64,000 nucleotides of DNA from Epinephelus fuscoguttatus (taxonomy: Eukaryota; Chordata; Actinopteri; Perciformes; Serranidae): contig NC_064766.1 of assembly GCF_011397635.1 (NCBI RefSeq), positions 42,315,110-42,379,109 on the forward strand. Reading direction: 5' to 3'. Below, piece by piece: positions 24,287 to 37,100 of the stretch. The position numbers and the translations under genes were made by a program. Within the stretch, counting starts at the first letter, position 1; each line of letters starts with the position of its first letter. Under the pieces are notes generated by a model. That model had not been told where the DNA came from, did no database searches, and saw nothing but the letters and a program-made list of their open reading frames with translations.

Positions 24287-27200
24287 TCATGTGTAGGTGT
24301 CTCCATATCTGCGGTGTCCGTCACTGATGAGCTGAGTTTTCTCGCTGGCGTTCGTTGGCTGCTGAACAATCGGAGTTTCAACGTCTGCAGAGAAACAAAC
24401 AGGAAACAAACGTCACACTTAAAAATACAGGAGTGTGTGTTGTTGATGTTCAGCTGTTAAGTCATCAGGTTTTAATTTAACTCTGAGTCAGTGTTCAGAT
24501 ATGAAACCAGATTAAGGAGAAATTAATGGAAACGTTCACAGACTGCACTATATTAAGGGTTTTTAAGAGTAAAAAAAACACCTTTAATTCTACAAAAATT
24601 GATGAATCATTTATTTAATTTTTATGTTATAGGAACAAGTGTATAAGATGAACCACAGCGGTTATTGCCCAGGTGAGTTCACAGGTACCTTTTCTCCCTG
24701 AAAGCATAAATTAAGAGGTTTCTTTCATGGATTAATTAACGGGGATGGTTTTTAATGGTTTATCTGCATGTATTAACTAACAAACAAACTTTTATGTTAA
24801 TCTAACAATGAAAGGCTCTAAGGTATAAATTAAGGGACGTCTTTCATGCTTAAAATAATTTGAAATCCCTTAAACAGCAGATGACTGCAGATAATTACTT
24901 TAAAAGGAAATTTCGGTTTATTTCAACCTGTCTCCTATCGTTCTAAATTTGTTTCAAGTGACTAGTGACATAGAAATAATAGTTAGCATGTTAGCGTTAG
25001 CCTAGATACAGCCGGGGCGCATAGTAGCGTCAGACCTGTTAAAACGTAAGTGAACAGGCAACCTTCAAGTGCAAAGTTAGTCCACTAAACAAGCTTTTTT
25101 TCCACAAAGACCGCCTCATATCGTTAGGATAAATGTCAGAGAACATATAGAAAACCACATGTAAACATGTTGTCTTACCTTACCGGTGTGCTGCCATGTT
25201 TGTTTACCATCTAGCTCTGCTTTCCAAAGCGCGGCCGAAATATATCTGGCGAGAACAAGCAGTGATCTCATAGCGTGCCTGAACAAGCAGCAACAGCTGG
25301 AAGGCAGAACCGGACAGTAGCCTGAAAAGTTTATTCATTCATTTTATGAAAGATTTATAGAATAATGGCTGACTTTTTGCCAGACTTCCACTTTATGGAG
25401 GAGGAATTTGATTTTGCAGAGTTTGATGGCCGCCCTTATTTATTTGAGCCAGAATACACTGACGAAGAGCTTCGTGAAATTGAAGAACGGAGGAGGAGGA
25501 GAGAGAGAGAGGTGCAACAGGTAGAGGACGAGAGAGGAGGAATGGCTGCTGCAAGGCTGCGTAGCTCTGGAGATTGGTGGTGTACCTGTGAATGCTGTGC
25601 CCCAGTGCCCACAGAAGAGGAATGCCTCTGTTGCAAGGAATGGGACCGGTTGCAGCCTTATTTTCAAGGTGTGGATGTGACCGAGGACGAGACACCTCCA
25701 CCTGGAGTAGTATCCAGCTGGGCTTTATCTAGAGCTCGCCAGATATATTTCGGCCGCGCTTTGGAAAGCAGAGCTAGATGGTAAACAAACATGGCAGCAC
25801 ACCAGTAAGGTAAGACAACACGTTTACATGTTGTTTTCTATATGTTCTCTGACATTTATCCTAACGATATGAGGCGGTCTTTGTGGAAAAAAAGCTTGTT
25901 CAGTGGACTGACTTTGCACTTGAAGGTTGCCCGTTCACTTACGTTTTAACAGACAGTATATTTTGATTTTCTGGGTAATAAAAGCAGATATCCTTAAATC
26001 CCTCTGTATTTTTTTTTTCATGATATATGTAAACAAAATGAAAAAAGAATTTTGCACCTGCTTTATTAGATGTTCAGATTTATCTTCATAAAATCTATGC
26101 AGATTAGCACATATTTAATGACACAATGCATAATTTGCGTAATTAAACATTAAAATTTTAAAAACTTGTAATAAATTTTTGTCTCATAGCATTGTAAGTA
26201 ATCAGCTGGGGAAGTTTCATGATGATGATAAAATGTTACCCTATTCACCTGCAGCGTCTCACCTTAATGACATCATCACTGATCAGTATGTTTTAAGGTC
26301 AGCAGGTGACATCAGGTCGATACTGCCTCAGAAATTAATGAATAAATGTTCGATAACAAATCACCTGACTGACTTAACTCTCTGAAGCTGTTTGTGATGA
26401 TGATGATGATGAAGATGATGCTCAGTTTAAAGAGACGTTAAACACTGATGTGTGTGACTGTCAAAATAAAACCCCCAAGTTTCCTGTTGTCTCACCGTTG
26501 TCGGGGTCGTTGCGTATCTCCTCCTCCAGGTCGTCGGGGGAGACGTATTCTGGCCCCGCCCCCTCACCTGTGGGCGTCGGCCTCAGTTTCCCACAACAAC
26601 AGTTACAGCAGCAGCAGAGACAGCAGCAGCAGTAACAGCCCGTCAGGACGCCGCAGACCAGGAACAGACCCTGGGAGAGAAACATATGACACAAACAGAC
26701 ACGGTGATGCGACGCTGAAAAAACACACAGCTTTGATGTGTGTCGGTCTACAGGTTGGCAGCTGTCTCACTGAGGTGACATTTTTGACGTGAGACACAAA
26801 GACTGAGACCTGATGGACCTACAGAAGCAGGTGGAACAGCAGCTACATGTTTCCTGTTTGGTCACTCACACATACACAGAGGCAGTGTAAGCCCCGCCCA
26901 CCTTGGCCCACCAGGTGGACAGCATGAAGTAGGTGTTGACGTTGTCCTCTCCGAACTGCTGGGCGACGTAGAGCCCCAGAGATCCGTACGAGTCGTAGAT
27001 GTTCCTCTTGGTGAGGTCGGACAGGACAGCGTGAGCATTGTTCAGCTCCTTGAACTTCTCCGCCGCCTCCGGGTTGTCGGGGTTCTTATCAGGGTGGTAG
27101 CGCAGCGCCAGCTTCCTGACATCACACACACGCTCATGTTAACACTTTATAAATCCATTCTACATCAAACATGTGATCCATCAGTGATCGGCTGATCGAT

Positions 27201-27348
27201 CACCTGGTGCATGTCAGTGGGCGGGGCTGCAGTCGTCTTACCTGTAGGACTTCTTGATGTCGTCATGGCAACAGCCTTTCTCCAGACCCAGGACCTGATA
27301 CAGAGACTCTCCAGAGGTGGACAAAGTTCGCTGCCTCCCGTCAGACAT
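24287..27348 (-). CDS. dnajc5b: DnaJ (Hsp40) homolog subfamily C member 5 beta, cysteine-string protein
   Basis: Palmitoylated co-chaperone of Hsc70 on secretory and synaptic vesicles. Four coding exons: 27242-27348, 26902-27115, 26496-26670 and 24287-24384. Phases match and total 197 residues, the usual CSP length. It starts [20 protein letters not shown], which includes the PKA-site context seen in CSPs. The J domain (about 14-82) has the HPD triad at residues 43-45. A linker containing WWAK follows. The cysteine string opens exon 3 (about residues 113-131, [17 protein letters not shown]). Exon 3 ends with [11 protein letters not shown] and exon 4 supplies [19 protein letters not shown]. 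Synteny with trim55 and crh favours dnajc5b over dnajc5a. Protein sequence alone does not separate them with certainty. Confidence 0.93.
24535..24905. repeat. AT-rich block with TTAAGGG/CCCTTAA words
   Basis: The block contains ATTAAGGGTTTTTAAGAG, TTAAGGGACG and CCCTTAAACAG words in AT-rich sequence within dnajc5b intron 3. It matches the style of the larger blocks at 32950-34280, 53720-54110 and 55190-56240. Confidence 0.45.
25036..25952. mobile_element. Element with 218-bp inverted repeats in dnajc5b intron 3
   Basis: The left arm 25036-25253 and right arm 25735-25952 are inverted copies of each other at roughly 97% identity by eye. Both start CTGTTAAAACGTAAGTGAAC and end at TATATCTGGCGAG. 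Between them lies a 420-base open frame whose last codons run into the right arm. The sequence left of the left arm (from about 24899, GGAAATTTCGGTTTATTTCA) has the look of the same repeat family, so the true element may extend left while the right side is truncated. No transposase is present, so it is non-autonomous. Confidence 0.75.
25365..25784 (+). CDS. ORF with P2X7-ballast-like cysteine cluster
   Basis: This 139-codon frame begins [17 protein letters not shown]. It has an acidic segment with [20 protein letters not shown], an Arg-rich helix, then [20 protein letters not shown] and [11 protein letters not shown]. The closely spaced cysteines followed by CCKEWD resemble the zinc-binding cytoplasmic ballast domain of the P2X7 receptor (C.C..C.PM....CCRE). 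No transmembrane or ATP-binding P2X part exists here. The C-terminal residues [16 protein letters not shown] are encoded by the right inverted-repeat arm. It is antisense to dnajc5b and intact, but expression is unknown. It could be a domesticated or passenger gene of a transposon family, or one exon of a larger element gene. Confidence 0.55.
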   Translation: MADFLPDFHFMEEEFDFAEFDGRPYLFEPEYTDEELREIEERRRRREREVQQVEDERGGMAAARLRSSGDWWCTCECCAPVPTEEECLCCKEWDRLQPYFQGVDVTEDETPPPGVVSSWALSRARQIYFGRALESRARW

Positions 27349-27793
27349 CCTGAACGCATCACCTGTCGCAGGTGGACACACGTCAGTCAGGAACAAACCA
27401 TAGTTATGCACATTTAATTCTTCAGATGATTGATCAATAATTCTTTATCAACACTGAACACAGGACTGAGCAACACGCTCCATGAACACAGCAGCAGTTT
27501 GTTACTATAGCGAATATAAAGGTGCGTCATTACGTCAAATAAATCATCATCATGTCAGTCACTGTGAGCGCCAGTAAATCCATCTGGTGTCTAAGACACA
27601 GATTCATTCTGAGATTTATTGATCAGTTCATTTTGTCTTCATAATAATAAACAATAATAAAATATAAATCAGTTCTCATATGTTTTACAGCACGTAAGAG
27701 TTTCCACAGTGTTGGGCGGTCTCTGTAGGAACTCATAATGATTTAATAATGATTTAAATGTAAGAAAACCATGAGTGCAACACAGAGCAACAG

Positions 27794-27824
<31 letters not shown>

Positions 27825-27995
27825 GTAATAAGCTATTACATATTTAGGATAATTATTCAAATATAATCTGAGCCAAAAAAACACTGAATGATGTAAAAGT
27901 CATGGCACAGTGTGACTGTTTAAAATAAGAACTCTTCTGGTCCTGTTATAGGAACACTTCACCTGCAGAACCTTCACCTGAAAACAGTGAACATG

Positions 27996-27996
27996 C

Positions 27997-28050
<54 letters not shown>
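27996..28050. repeat. (TGAT)n microsatellite
   Basis: About 13 copies of TGAT. Confidence 0.95.
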
Positions 28051-28052
<2 letters not shown>

Positions 28053-28229
28053 GTCCACCTTCAAGAGCAGAACTATATCAGAGCTTCGTCATCACAGCTC
28101 CTGCAGAATAACCAGTCTTTAACTTTACACTCTGAAGTTGTCAAAGTCAAGCGCCTGAGCGGTGACTCGCGGTGTCTAAGACCAACAAAGAGAGACGTAC
28201 TTTAACACTGGCATGATACGCAGCCTGTT

Positions 28230-28640
28230 GCTGTTATAGTCTAACTCGCCCGGCAGTGTCAGCGGGAAACATAGCAGGACAAGGACGAACATTAAAGCGG
28301 TTCCACTGATGTTTGGAACAATTAGTTGACATGCTCAGAATCCATCCATCCGGTTTCCTCCTCGTATCTGAGGCCAGGTCACAGAGCCAGCAGGCCCAAC
28401 AAAGCTTCCCAGTCATCTCACTCCTCAGTGACACTTTCCAGCTCCTCCTGGAGGACCCCGCGGCATTCCCAGACCAGATGAGATGTATCATCACTCCAGT
28501 GTGTTTCGGCCTCCTTCCAGTTGGACGTGCCCACAACACCTCTGACGTGCTCAGAATCATTCAGCATATTAGACCCAGCATCATCTCATCAAAGGTTCTC
28601 ATTGGTCCACCTCACCGGACACTGACCCACACACACAACA
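28230..28640 (-). mobile_element. Probable LINE C-terminal fragment
   Basis: On the minus strand, in more than one frame, fragments such as ARPTGRRPK, LVWEC, EELE and LLGLLAL follow the order of the C-terminal tail of a fish LINE ('GRRPR..W...HLAWE..G....EELE...W..LL.LLP'). It is frameshifted and without an intact frame. The call rests on a remembered family pattern. Confidence 0.4.
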
Positions 28641-29027
28641 CACGTTTGTCCAGAATCCTGCGTTACACAAACATCAAACCAAATTATAACCCACTGTAAT
28701 AACACTGTTATAACACCACCTGCGTCGACCTGGACGTTGTCCCATTGGACAGCTGAGGTTTGCAGCAGAATGTCAGTCAGTCTTGTTTCTGACGGCGTGA
28801 GAAACAGCGGCGCAGCGTGAGTGAGTCTTTGCTGATTGCATGAGAGTTGTGTTCTCGTTACCTCAGCATGAGACCTTCATATCTATATAGGAAGCAGGTC
28901 CTCTTCTACAGAGATCACCATGTTGCACCGCCATGTTTCTACAGTAGCCCAGAGCAGACAAACCAAACACTGACCCTTTTTAAACAGGAGTTGTGCAAAT
29001 TTACAGGAAAGCCCAATCAGTCTTCTT

Positions 29028-29270
29028 TCAGCATTGGCAGTATAAAAACAAAACGTGTAGCTCAGCATGTGACGTAAACAGTGACGTGGGAGGGAAGCCA
29101 CGGCTGGTCAGTCCTTCGGCGATTCTCTCATAAGTCGGCCCGTCCTTCACCGTCCCCGTCATCTGATGGTTAATGGCCTCTTCATTTGCGAGGACAAGGA
29201 GGGCGCGCAATTCCTTGTCTCCCCAGTTGCTCATCTTTACAGTGTCTGTCAGGTTTGTGTTTCCCTCTTG
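29028..29270 (-). mobile_element. Myb/SANT-like transposon protein fragment (Harbinger type)
   Basis: A minus-strand frame starting MSNWGDKELRALLVLANEEA, followed by INHQMTGTVKDGPTYERIAE and GLTSRGF, fits the Myb/SANT-like DNA-binding domain of Harbinger-derived proteins (W...E...LL.......I...L.GT.K....Y..I...L...GF). The frame stops shortly after the trihelix would begin its last helix. A remnant rather than a gene. Confidence 0.55.
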
Positions 29271-30356
29271 CTACTAGCTGCTCGCTAATTCCTGCTATCA
29301 GGGCACCTCGGATCAACTCACCAATCATTCAGCTCCTGACCACTCAAGTGTCCTCACTGGAGCTTTAGCTCAAAGACTCCACCTGTATCATGCAAAACTA
29401 CAAGTGTTTGTCTGCTTTAAGAAGACAAGTCAGCACTGATTCCCAACCTGTGGGTCCTGGCCCCCATTAGGGGTCGCCAGAGCTTCACAGGGAGTCACAG
29501 AGACTTTTTGATTATAAGTGATGGACCAGACACACCGAGCCTCAGATACCTAGCAGCGACAAAAGCCGACTGTTGAGTCGCCTCATGAGTCTCAGCCAAA
29601 AAGTTGCACCTGCACACACCACAAAGTCTCCAGCTGACAGTCACAGGGAGGTCACTCACCGACGCGCTCCGACGCCGATTCAAACTGACAAAATTCAAAC
29701 GGTGTGTGAGAGACATGAAGTGAGGGAGGGTGGGGGCCCACAGTGAGTGTTACAGCACAGGGCCCCAGTATCTGATGCTCCACCTCTGACAGTGACCATG
29801 CAGAAATGACATCATATTATTGATCTTGATATTAGTGATACATGTCTGAATAACACAACAGCACATCAGAACAGACGCTCTGCACCACCATCGATACTGA
29901 TGTTTAATTTCCATAATTGCACATTATATTACAAGTACACGTCATACATATACTCTTATACTGTATATATATGTATATATGTATACTGTAGATTGAAAAG
30001 CAAAAGGCTGATGATCCACATCTTTACAGCCACTTCAGAAAAAGAGACACAAGAACCAAACAGCTGATCTGAGCTCAGTCACTGAAACTCTGTCCACTCT
30101 ATTCAAATCACACAACTGACAAACGTGTCAGAGGATTCCCATCTGACAGAGTCATCCTGTAAAAACCGCATGAAGAATATTAACACGATATGTTACCTTC
30201 AAAACTTTGCTGTCTCTTTAGACAAGTAACACATGATACACCTGGTGATGTCACACTGATTCTACCTGTAAAGAAAAAGAAAGGCTGAAGCTGAGAGTTA
30301 AAGAGCAGAGTGATGGAGCTGGTACCTGCTGCTGGAGCCTTAGAGCGTCTCGACCA

Positions 30357-30421
30357 AGCCTCTGCCTGTCCTCTGCCTGTCCTCTGCCTGTCCTCTGCCT
30401 GTCCTCTGCCTGTCTTCTACC
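30357..30421. repeat. 11-bp tandem repeat (TGTCCTCTGCC)
   Basis: Five to six copies. A GACA run follows at 30617-30645. Confidence 0.85.
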
Positions 30422-31125
30422 TGTTCAGGTGTTTGTGGTCCGCCTGTGGCCGAGAGGATCTCTGACGCCTCCATCAAACATTCAGCAGCTGCTCGGCTCA
30501 GGTGACCACGAGCCGCCACGCCTGCTCAGGTTTCACTGAGACGCTCCAATGGATGCATTGTGACAGGGAGGAGGGAAGGTCGCCATGACAACCAGGTGAG
30601 TCAAGGAGAGGGTGCAGACAGACAGACAGACAGACAGACAGACAGCGTCCAGTCATGAGAAGCAGCAGTAACAGTGATAATACTACAGATATAAAGTTAC
30701 TGGGTTATTATTGTGTGTGTTGCCTTCAGGTTCTGCAGGACTTCAGAGTGTCACACTCTGAGAAGAGAACTGAGAAGTTTCACTGATGAAGTAAAAGTTG
30801 TGTTTGTGTTCAGTAACATTAATAAATATTAATATCTGTGTCTTTCCATGAGGACACTGATCAGAAACATGTTCTTCTGTTACTAAAGAATAAAAACATC
30901 AGATCAGCAGAACGTGTTCGTCTTTATTTTTATTTAATCACAGAAAATCAGATATTCAGTTTTTTTTCTTTCACTGTGAGAAGATGATTGAGATCATGTG
31001 ACGTTCAATAAGCTTCATTAGAAAACACAGACTGTCCTGTGGTGATGAGAAATATTGAAGATTGAGTCAGAAGCAGGAAGTTGGATCCCCAGCAGGAACG
31101 TCCTATGATCCGTCCCCAGATCAGT

Positions 31126-34100
31126 TTATGACCCTGAACACAACACCAGGATCAGAACATGGCGGAACTGAGTGTTTGTTTTATTCTGTGACATCATTAA
31201 AGGAAATACTCACAGCTGATTGGTCCAACAGTCACAGGAAACTGACTGGGTGAGGCCACAGCGGCGGACCGAGCCCGTCGTCCAGAACAGTTCTACAGAG
31301 AAGAAATCAAAAGAACATTTATTAAACACAGAAAAATAGATTAAAGACCCCTGGACTTCTGGGAATCCCTGAAGTACCCCTCTGACCTCATTAGGAACCC
31401 CAGAACATCTTTAAGAACCCCGGTACCCACTTATGAACTGCTAGAACCTTTTTTAAGGACCTGTGGGTTCCCTTCAAGAAGTTCTAGAGCAGGGCTCGTG
31501 AACCTCCTCCTGACATCTATAGCCTTGACCTCTGACCCGGACCTATGAGAATCCCTTAAGAACCTCTAGAACCTGTATACAGTAAGAACCCATGCTACTC
31601 TCTTACAGAACCTGCAGGAACTCTGAAGAACCATTAGAACTCATAAAATCCTCTTAAGGATGTCTAGAACCTAATTAAAAAACTAAGGAACCTCTTCAAG
31701 AATCATGACACCACTTAAGAACATCTAGAACCTCTTTAATAACCCATAGTACCCCTTAAGACCCTGTAGAATCATTTTATAGGCCTTTATAGGCCCCCCT
31801 TAAGAATTTCTAAAACCCTTAGAACCTGAATAAAACCCATGCAACCTGCTTAAGAACTTCTGGAACCTTATAGACCTCTAGAACACTTTAAGGACTCATG
31901 GACTCCTGACATCTATAACTTTGACCTGGACCTATGAGAACACCTTAAGAACCTCTAGAACCTGTCTAGAGTAAGAAGAACCCATGCTACTCTCTTACAG
32001 AACCTGTGGGAACTCATTAAGGACTCTTAGAATCCTCTGAATCCTTAGAACTTATCTAAAGAAGTGAGGGAACTCCTGAAACCTGTCGAGGAACCACGAC
32101 ACCCGCTGTAGAACCTGTGGAACCAGACCCAGGTGTTCCTGAGTGTGGAGCAGCTGCAGTACACTCACAGGGCTGCAGGGGGCGCTGTCCCCATCACACA
32201 GGCTGATCCTGCAGTGCAGGTAAACGTCCTCATAAGTGCCGTGGAACAGAAAGAACAGCACCGAGAAACGAGCGCGCTGTGACACACCGCTTTCCTCCAC
32301 CCTCACGTGACGGCGGTCCACTGGACACCTGCAGGAGACAACCAATCAGACCACAGCTGAAAATCTGTTTTCACGTGCCGTCAACACGGCTGCTGAGCTG
32401 AACATTTATTGTGAAAATCTGTCTTCCTGTGGGATGTGTGTGACATTCAGGGGCCAAACAGAGATTCAGTTTGCAGAAAACTTCAAAAATCATTAAAAAA
32501 AAAGTTTCCAATAAATTTTGAGACGATCGAAGAATCGATCAATCTTCAATCGACTGATCGCTGCAGCTCCGTCAGTCAAACTGATTTTATTGGTCAGGAC
32601 TCGTCACCTGTTCTGGATCAGGACGTATCTGGCAGGATCGTCGGCGCTGGGGGAGTTTGTGACGTAGCAGTTTTCCAGGAGAAGCTTGAAGAGGTTGTTG
32701 TCGTAGTTTTCCACGGAGACGCCAACGTACAGGGGGACGCCCAGCGGCAGCCTGACCGGGCCAGCGGGGAACGGCTCGCTGTAGTCCGGTCTCTGGTACA
32801 GAGTCATCCCTGCTCTGGTGGGCGCACCTGAACGCACCACTCCGACTCTCCGACTCCTGCCGAGAGACGAGACACGTGACTGACAAACACCTGAGGAGAC
32901 GACACACAGGTGAACTGAGAAAAACCCAACACTCAGAGACTTTTCAGACAAACTGGACTCTTAATTTTTCATCTTTAAATACCCTTAACCCATTAATAAT
33001 GATGCCATTGCAGTATTCTATTAGTTAATGGGTTGTTGGATTTAAGGGATTTTTAAAGAGTAGAAACCCCCTTAGAACTGACCAAGTAGCCAAAAGGCCC
33101 TTAATTTAAACCTTTAAAGGACTTACATTTTTTAATTAAGGTGAAAATTAAGGGATGCGTTTCATGTATTTGTTTTGTATGTGTGCAGATAATCATTACA
33201 AACCCCTTAATATTTTAAAATCCATTTATTTATCCACAAATTAGCCTTAAATATGGGGTGAACACCAGAATCTGATCCTCTTAACCTGAATTTGAGGTGT
33301 CCGTGAATACATGAATTTACTATGTTTGTTTCACCCTTTAAGAACTCCTTAGTTCATGCCAAAAAATAAAAATAAATAGATAAACATTTAAAAACCCTTA
33401 ACTTATTCTATTAGCGTTAGGCAAAGCAACTTTATATGAATAACACATTTTATTAACAAATGCAAAAAACATAAACAGTGCAAAAACATTAAAATACAAA
33501 TGTAAAGAAGAGAAACATTTTAAAGGGAAATCCTAAAGTTAAGACTGGAAACATAAGGGTAGAGTTTTAAGGGCATTATGTTATGTAACACATGTTCTAA
33601 ATGTTCACCAAATCTGGTGAACATGTTCAGCAGCAGAATAATATTTAAGACTTAAGTAGATTTAAGAGGTTAAAAAATGTAAAGTAACACAAATAACAAT
33701 AAGGCTATATGTCCATTTATTTATACCTCAAAATGCATTAATGTTTTATTTAATGGTATACAAAAAACCTGATATTAATTTCATAATGTTTAGTAAATGG
33801 TCTATCGTAATCTGTCATTCATCCTTAAATTAAGGTTGAAACGCTGATTTTGCTCCTAAATTGTAAATTAGGTCATTTAAAGATACAAATTAAGGGGTAC
33901 TAGTACTGAGATTTCCCTTTAAATAACCTTAATTCTGCAGCCTTAAAACTAAAATATCTGAATACTGAATAGAATAAAATCTCATTGCTAAAAAAAAAAA
34001 AAAAATTGAAACCAAAAACTCTTAATCTTAAAAATGCCTTAAACTTATCATTCATAGATTTCTCAAATATTTCACATACATGTGGAAACTAAGGAAAAAG

Positions 34101-37100
34101 TCATGAAGCCCTTAGAATCTACTTAATGTGTTCATTAAGTACTTTATGTTTTTAATAGGGTGATTTTAAGGGGAAGTATCTCTGAGCACAAACACACTGG
34201 TTTAGATTAAGATGTTTGTGTGTTTTCAGGGGAAAAGGACTAATTAAGGGTTAATTGATGAGATTTTAAGGGATCTATGCTGGTCGGAGAAGTCTTGCTC
34301 TGTGATTGGCTGACAGGTGTCTGTTTGCTGTAGGTAAGCAACAGCACTGATGCTTCAGTTAACTGAAGATCGTCACACTTTAAACTCAGCGACGCGCTGA
34401 TGGTGAACTCACGGCAGCTGGTATTGAAGGGGGGCGTCTAGGCTGGTGATGTCATCCAGCGGGAAGACGCAGGAGAAAGGGATGCTCATCGGGGGCGTGG
34501 CGTGGGTCTGACCAGATGGGTACAAAAACAAAATGTTGGTGTACGTGATGTGGGAGCCATTTGTCTGGAACAAATAAAAACAGATAAAATGATGAAATTG
34601 GTAAAACATGATTTTAACTTTTGTTTTGTCAACAAGATAAAACGTCATCATGATGTCATCATCACTGCTGGATGAGGAAATAAACAACTTCAGCTACTTA
34701 ATAACCTGATAACATGTCTGATGTTGTGTTTAAAGCTTAGGCTGCCCCCCAGTGGACAAACAAAATAATGCAGCTTTAACCAAATTTAAAATATAAAGGA
34801 CCAACAGTAGAGCCCTGAGGAACTCCATGACACTGATCTTCAACAGGGTGATCATGTCACTCCATGTCTGCTGTTCACTAACATTAGGCACATGCTATAA
34901 GATGATGATACATCAGGCCTGTCAGTTTAATGTGGAGTTCCTCTGCCCCCTAGTGGTCAGAAGGTATTAAATATCCAGATATGAAGCTGAACAGATATGG
35001 AGAACATCAATCAATCAATCAATCACTCAATCAATCAATTTTATTTATAAAGCCCAATATCACAAATCACAATTTGCCTCACAGGGCTTTACAGCATACG
35101 ACATCCCTCTGTCCTTAGGACCCTCACAGCTGATCAGGAAAAACTCCCCAAAAAACCCTTTAACGGGGAAAAGAACATCAAACCAAATGCACCTCCACCA
35201 CGTTTCCACAGATGCCCTTCCTTCGCTCCACCAGGTACGACATGGTCTCCTGGTTTTCGACCTGCTGGTGGCAGCGCGGGTCGATCAGGTGAGCGGACGA
35301 CCCGTTCAGCCCTTGTTCCTCCAGCTGCCTTTTCTGGACCGTCAGACGCAGGTGATCCTGTCCACAGTCCAGCTCCGGCTCTTGAAAACCATCGAGTTCA
35401 TCTGATGCAAACACAACACAGCAGGAACAAGGCATTGTGGGTATGTGAGTCATTTTTCATTTCACAGGGTTCCTGCACATTTTCATCGACAAAGTTTCAA
35501 AACAATTTGTGACTTTTAAAGGACTCATCATAACATTTCAGTGGCCAGTTGGGGTCCATGGGGGAGAGATGGGCCATGACGTAAACAGTACCCTAAATTC
35601 TAATATGCTCAATGTCACAATGCTAACATGCTAATGTTTAGCAGGTGTAATGTCTACATGTTAACCATCTTTCGCTTAGCGTGTTAGCATGCTAACATTA
35701 GCCAGTCACAGAGTCCATCTTCTAGCTTCGTTCTGACCTGAGCAGATGACTCCAGCATCTTCAGCATGGTTGCAGTTATGAGTACCAAACCCTGGATGGC
35801 CACACTCTGTTAATGAAGACTCACTGCCTGTACAGGCAACGTCATCCATCCAGATCTGTCCGAGGCCCTGTCCAAAGTGGGCGGAACTAGTTGCAGACTG
35901 GGCGGGGCCACATCGCAGCTGTCTGCAGACCACCTGGGCGTCGTTTATATCCCACAAATCATCACATACTGTTCCCCACTGGCTGTTATGGAGAACCTCC
36001 ACTCTACCAGAGCACGGTGTGTTACCATTGACCAACCTCAGCCGAAATTCAGAAGCTAAACATTAAAACAGAGAAACAGTGAACAAGGAATAACTTTTCA
36101 TACATTTAATTATTTAGACAAAATGTGAATTTATCAGAATTTATTTTAATTAGTAGAAATTGGATGAAACAGAACTGTGACACAAACATTCAGGCAAAAA
36201 CAGAAAATCTAAAATACCATTTTTGTCACAACTGATTAATCGTTTTAATGTATTGTTTTTTCTTTAAAACCTATCTTAAGATCTATCCCCCACGAAAAAA
36301 AGATACCCTCTTAAGGGTCCATGAAATGTAAACAATAATATCTGAAATATAGCTCCTGAATTCAGAAATCCCTGGAACTTTTTCAAGGACCAATGGGGAA
36401 GTGTTAGTCATGTGAACAGCCTGGACCACCACTAGAACCTAAGTGAGTAAGTAAAAGTATTGGAACTCCTGAAAAGAATCTATAATTTCTTCAGGAACCA
36501 TGGAACTCCCTTCAAGGACATTTTTAAAAGAAGTACATCCAGAGCTCTGCTGCCCATCTGCTGACCTATTCCTGATCCCACGATCACATCACCCCTGTCC
36601 TCCAGAACCTTCATCGGCTCCCTGTTCCACAATGCATCCAATTCAAAGTCCTTCTCATCACTTATAAAGCCCTTCATAACCAGGCTCCCTCCTACGTCAC
36701 CGACTTGCTCCACCACCACACTCCTTCCTGCAGCCTCCGCTCCTCTGATGCCAACCTCCTGACTCCACCACTCAGGACCAAGCACGAAACCTGGGGCGAC
36801 AGGGCCTTCCTCGCCCCCTTCCTCTGGAACACTCTCCCAAAACACATTCGGACTGCACCGACCTCTCCCAGTTCAAATCACTTCCCAAAACCCATCCTTT
36901 CAAAACGGCTTTAAATGTGTGAATGACGTTGTGTGTATTTTATTGTAGTCTATTTTGTGATTGTTTTTCACCAATGTAAAGTGTCTTTGAGTACCATGAA
37001 GCGCTCTATAATTAAAATGGATTATTATTATTATTATTATTATCATTATTATCATTATTATCTCAAGGGATCTGCAGGACCTGTTTAAAGACTTGTGGGA

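Larger units (their letters stand above)
27349..31125. other. dnajc5b to uromodulin-like intergenic region
   Basis: No cellular gene was recognised. It contains mobile-element relics and simple repeats (listed separately). It presumably also holds the dnajc5b promoter and upstream exon, for which no site could be fixed. AATAAA on the minus strand at 30923-30928 may end the uromodulin-like transcript. Confidence 0.5.

Noticed and set aside
25365-25784. A P2X7 receptor gene
   Set aside because: Only the ballast-like cysteine cluster is present. The ATP-binding ectodomain and both membrane helices are absent.
28313-28699. 128-codon plus-strand ORF starting MEQLVDML
   Set aside because: It is antisense to a LINE-like fragment and has no recognisable domain.
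32950-34285. Interstitial telomere sequence
   Set aside because: The recurrent word is TTAAGGG, not TTAGGG, and it is not tandem.
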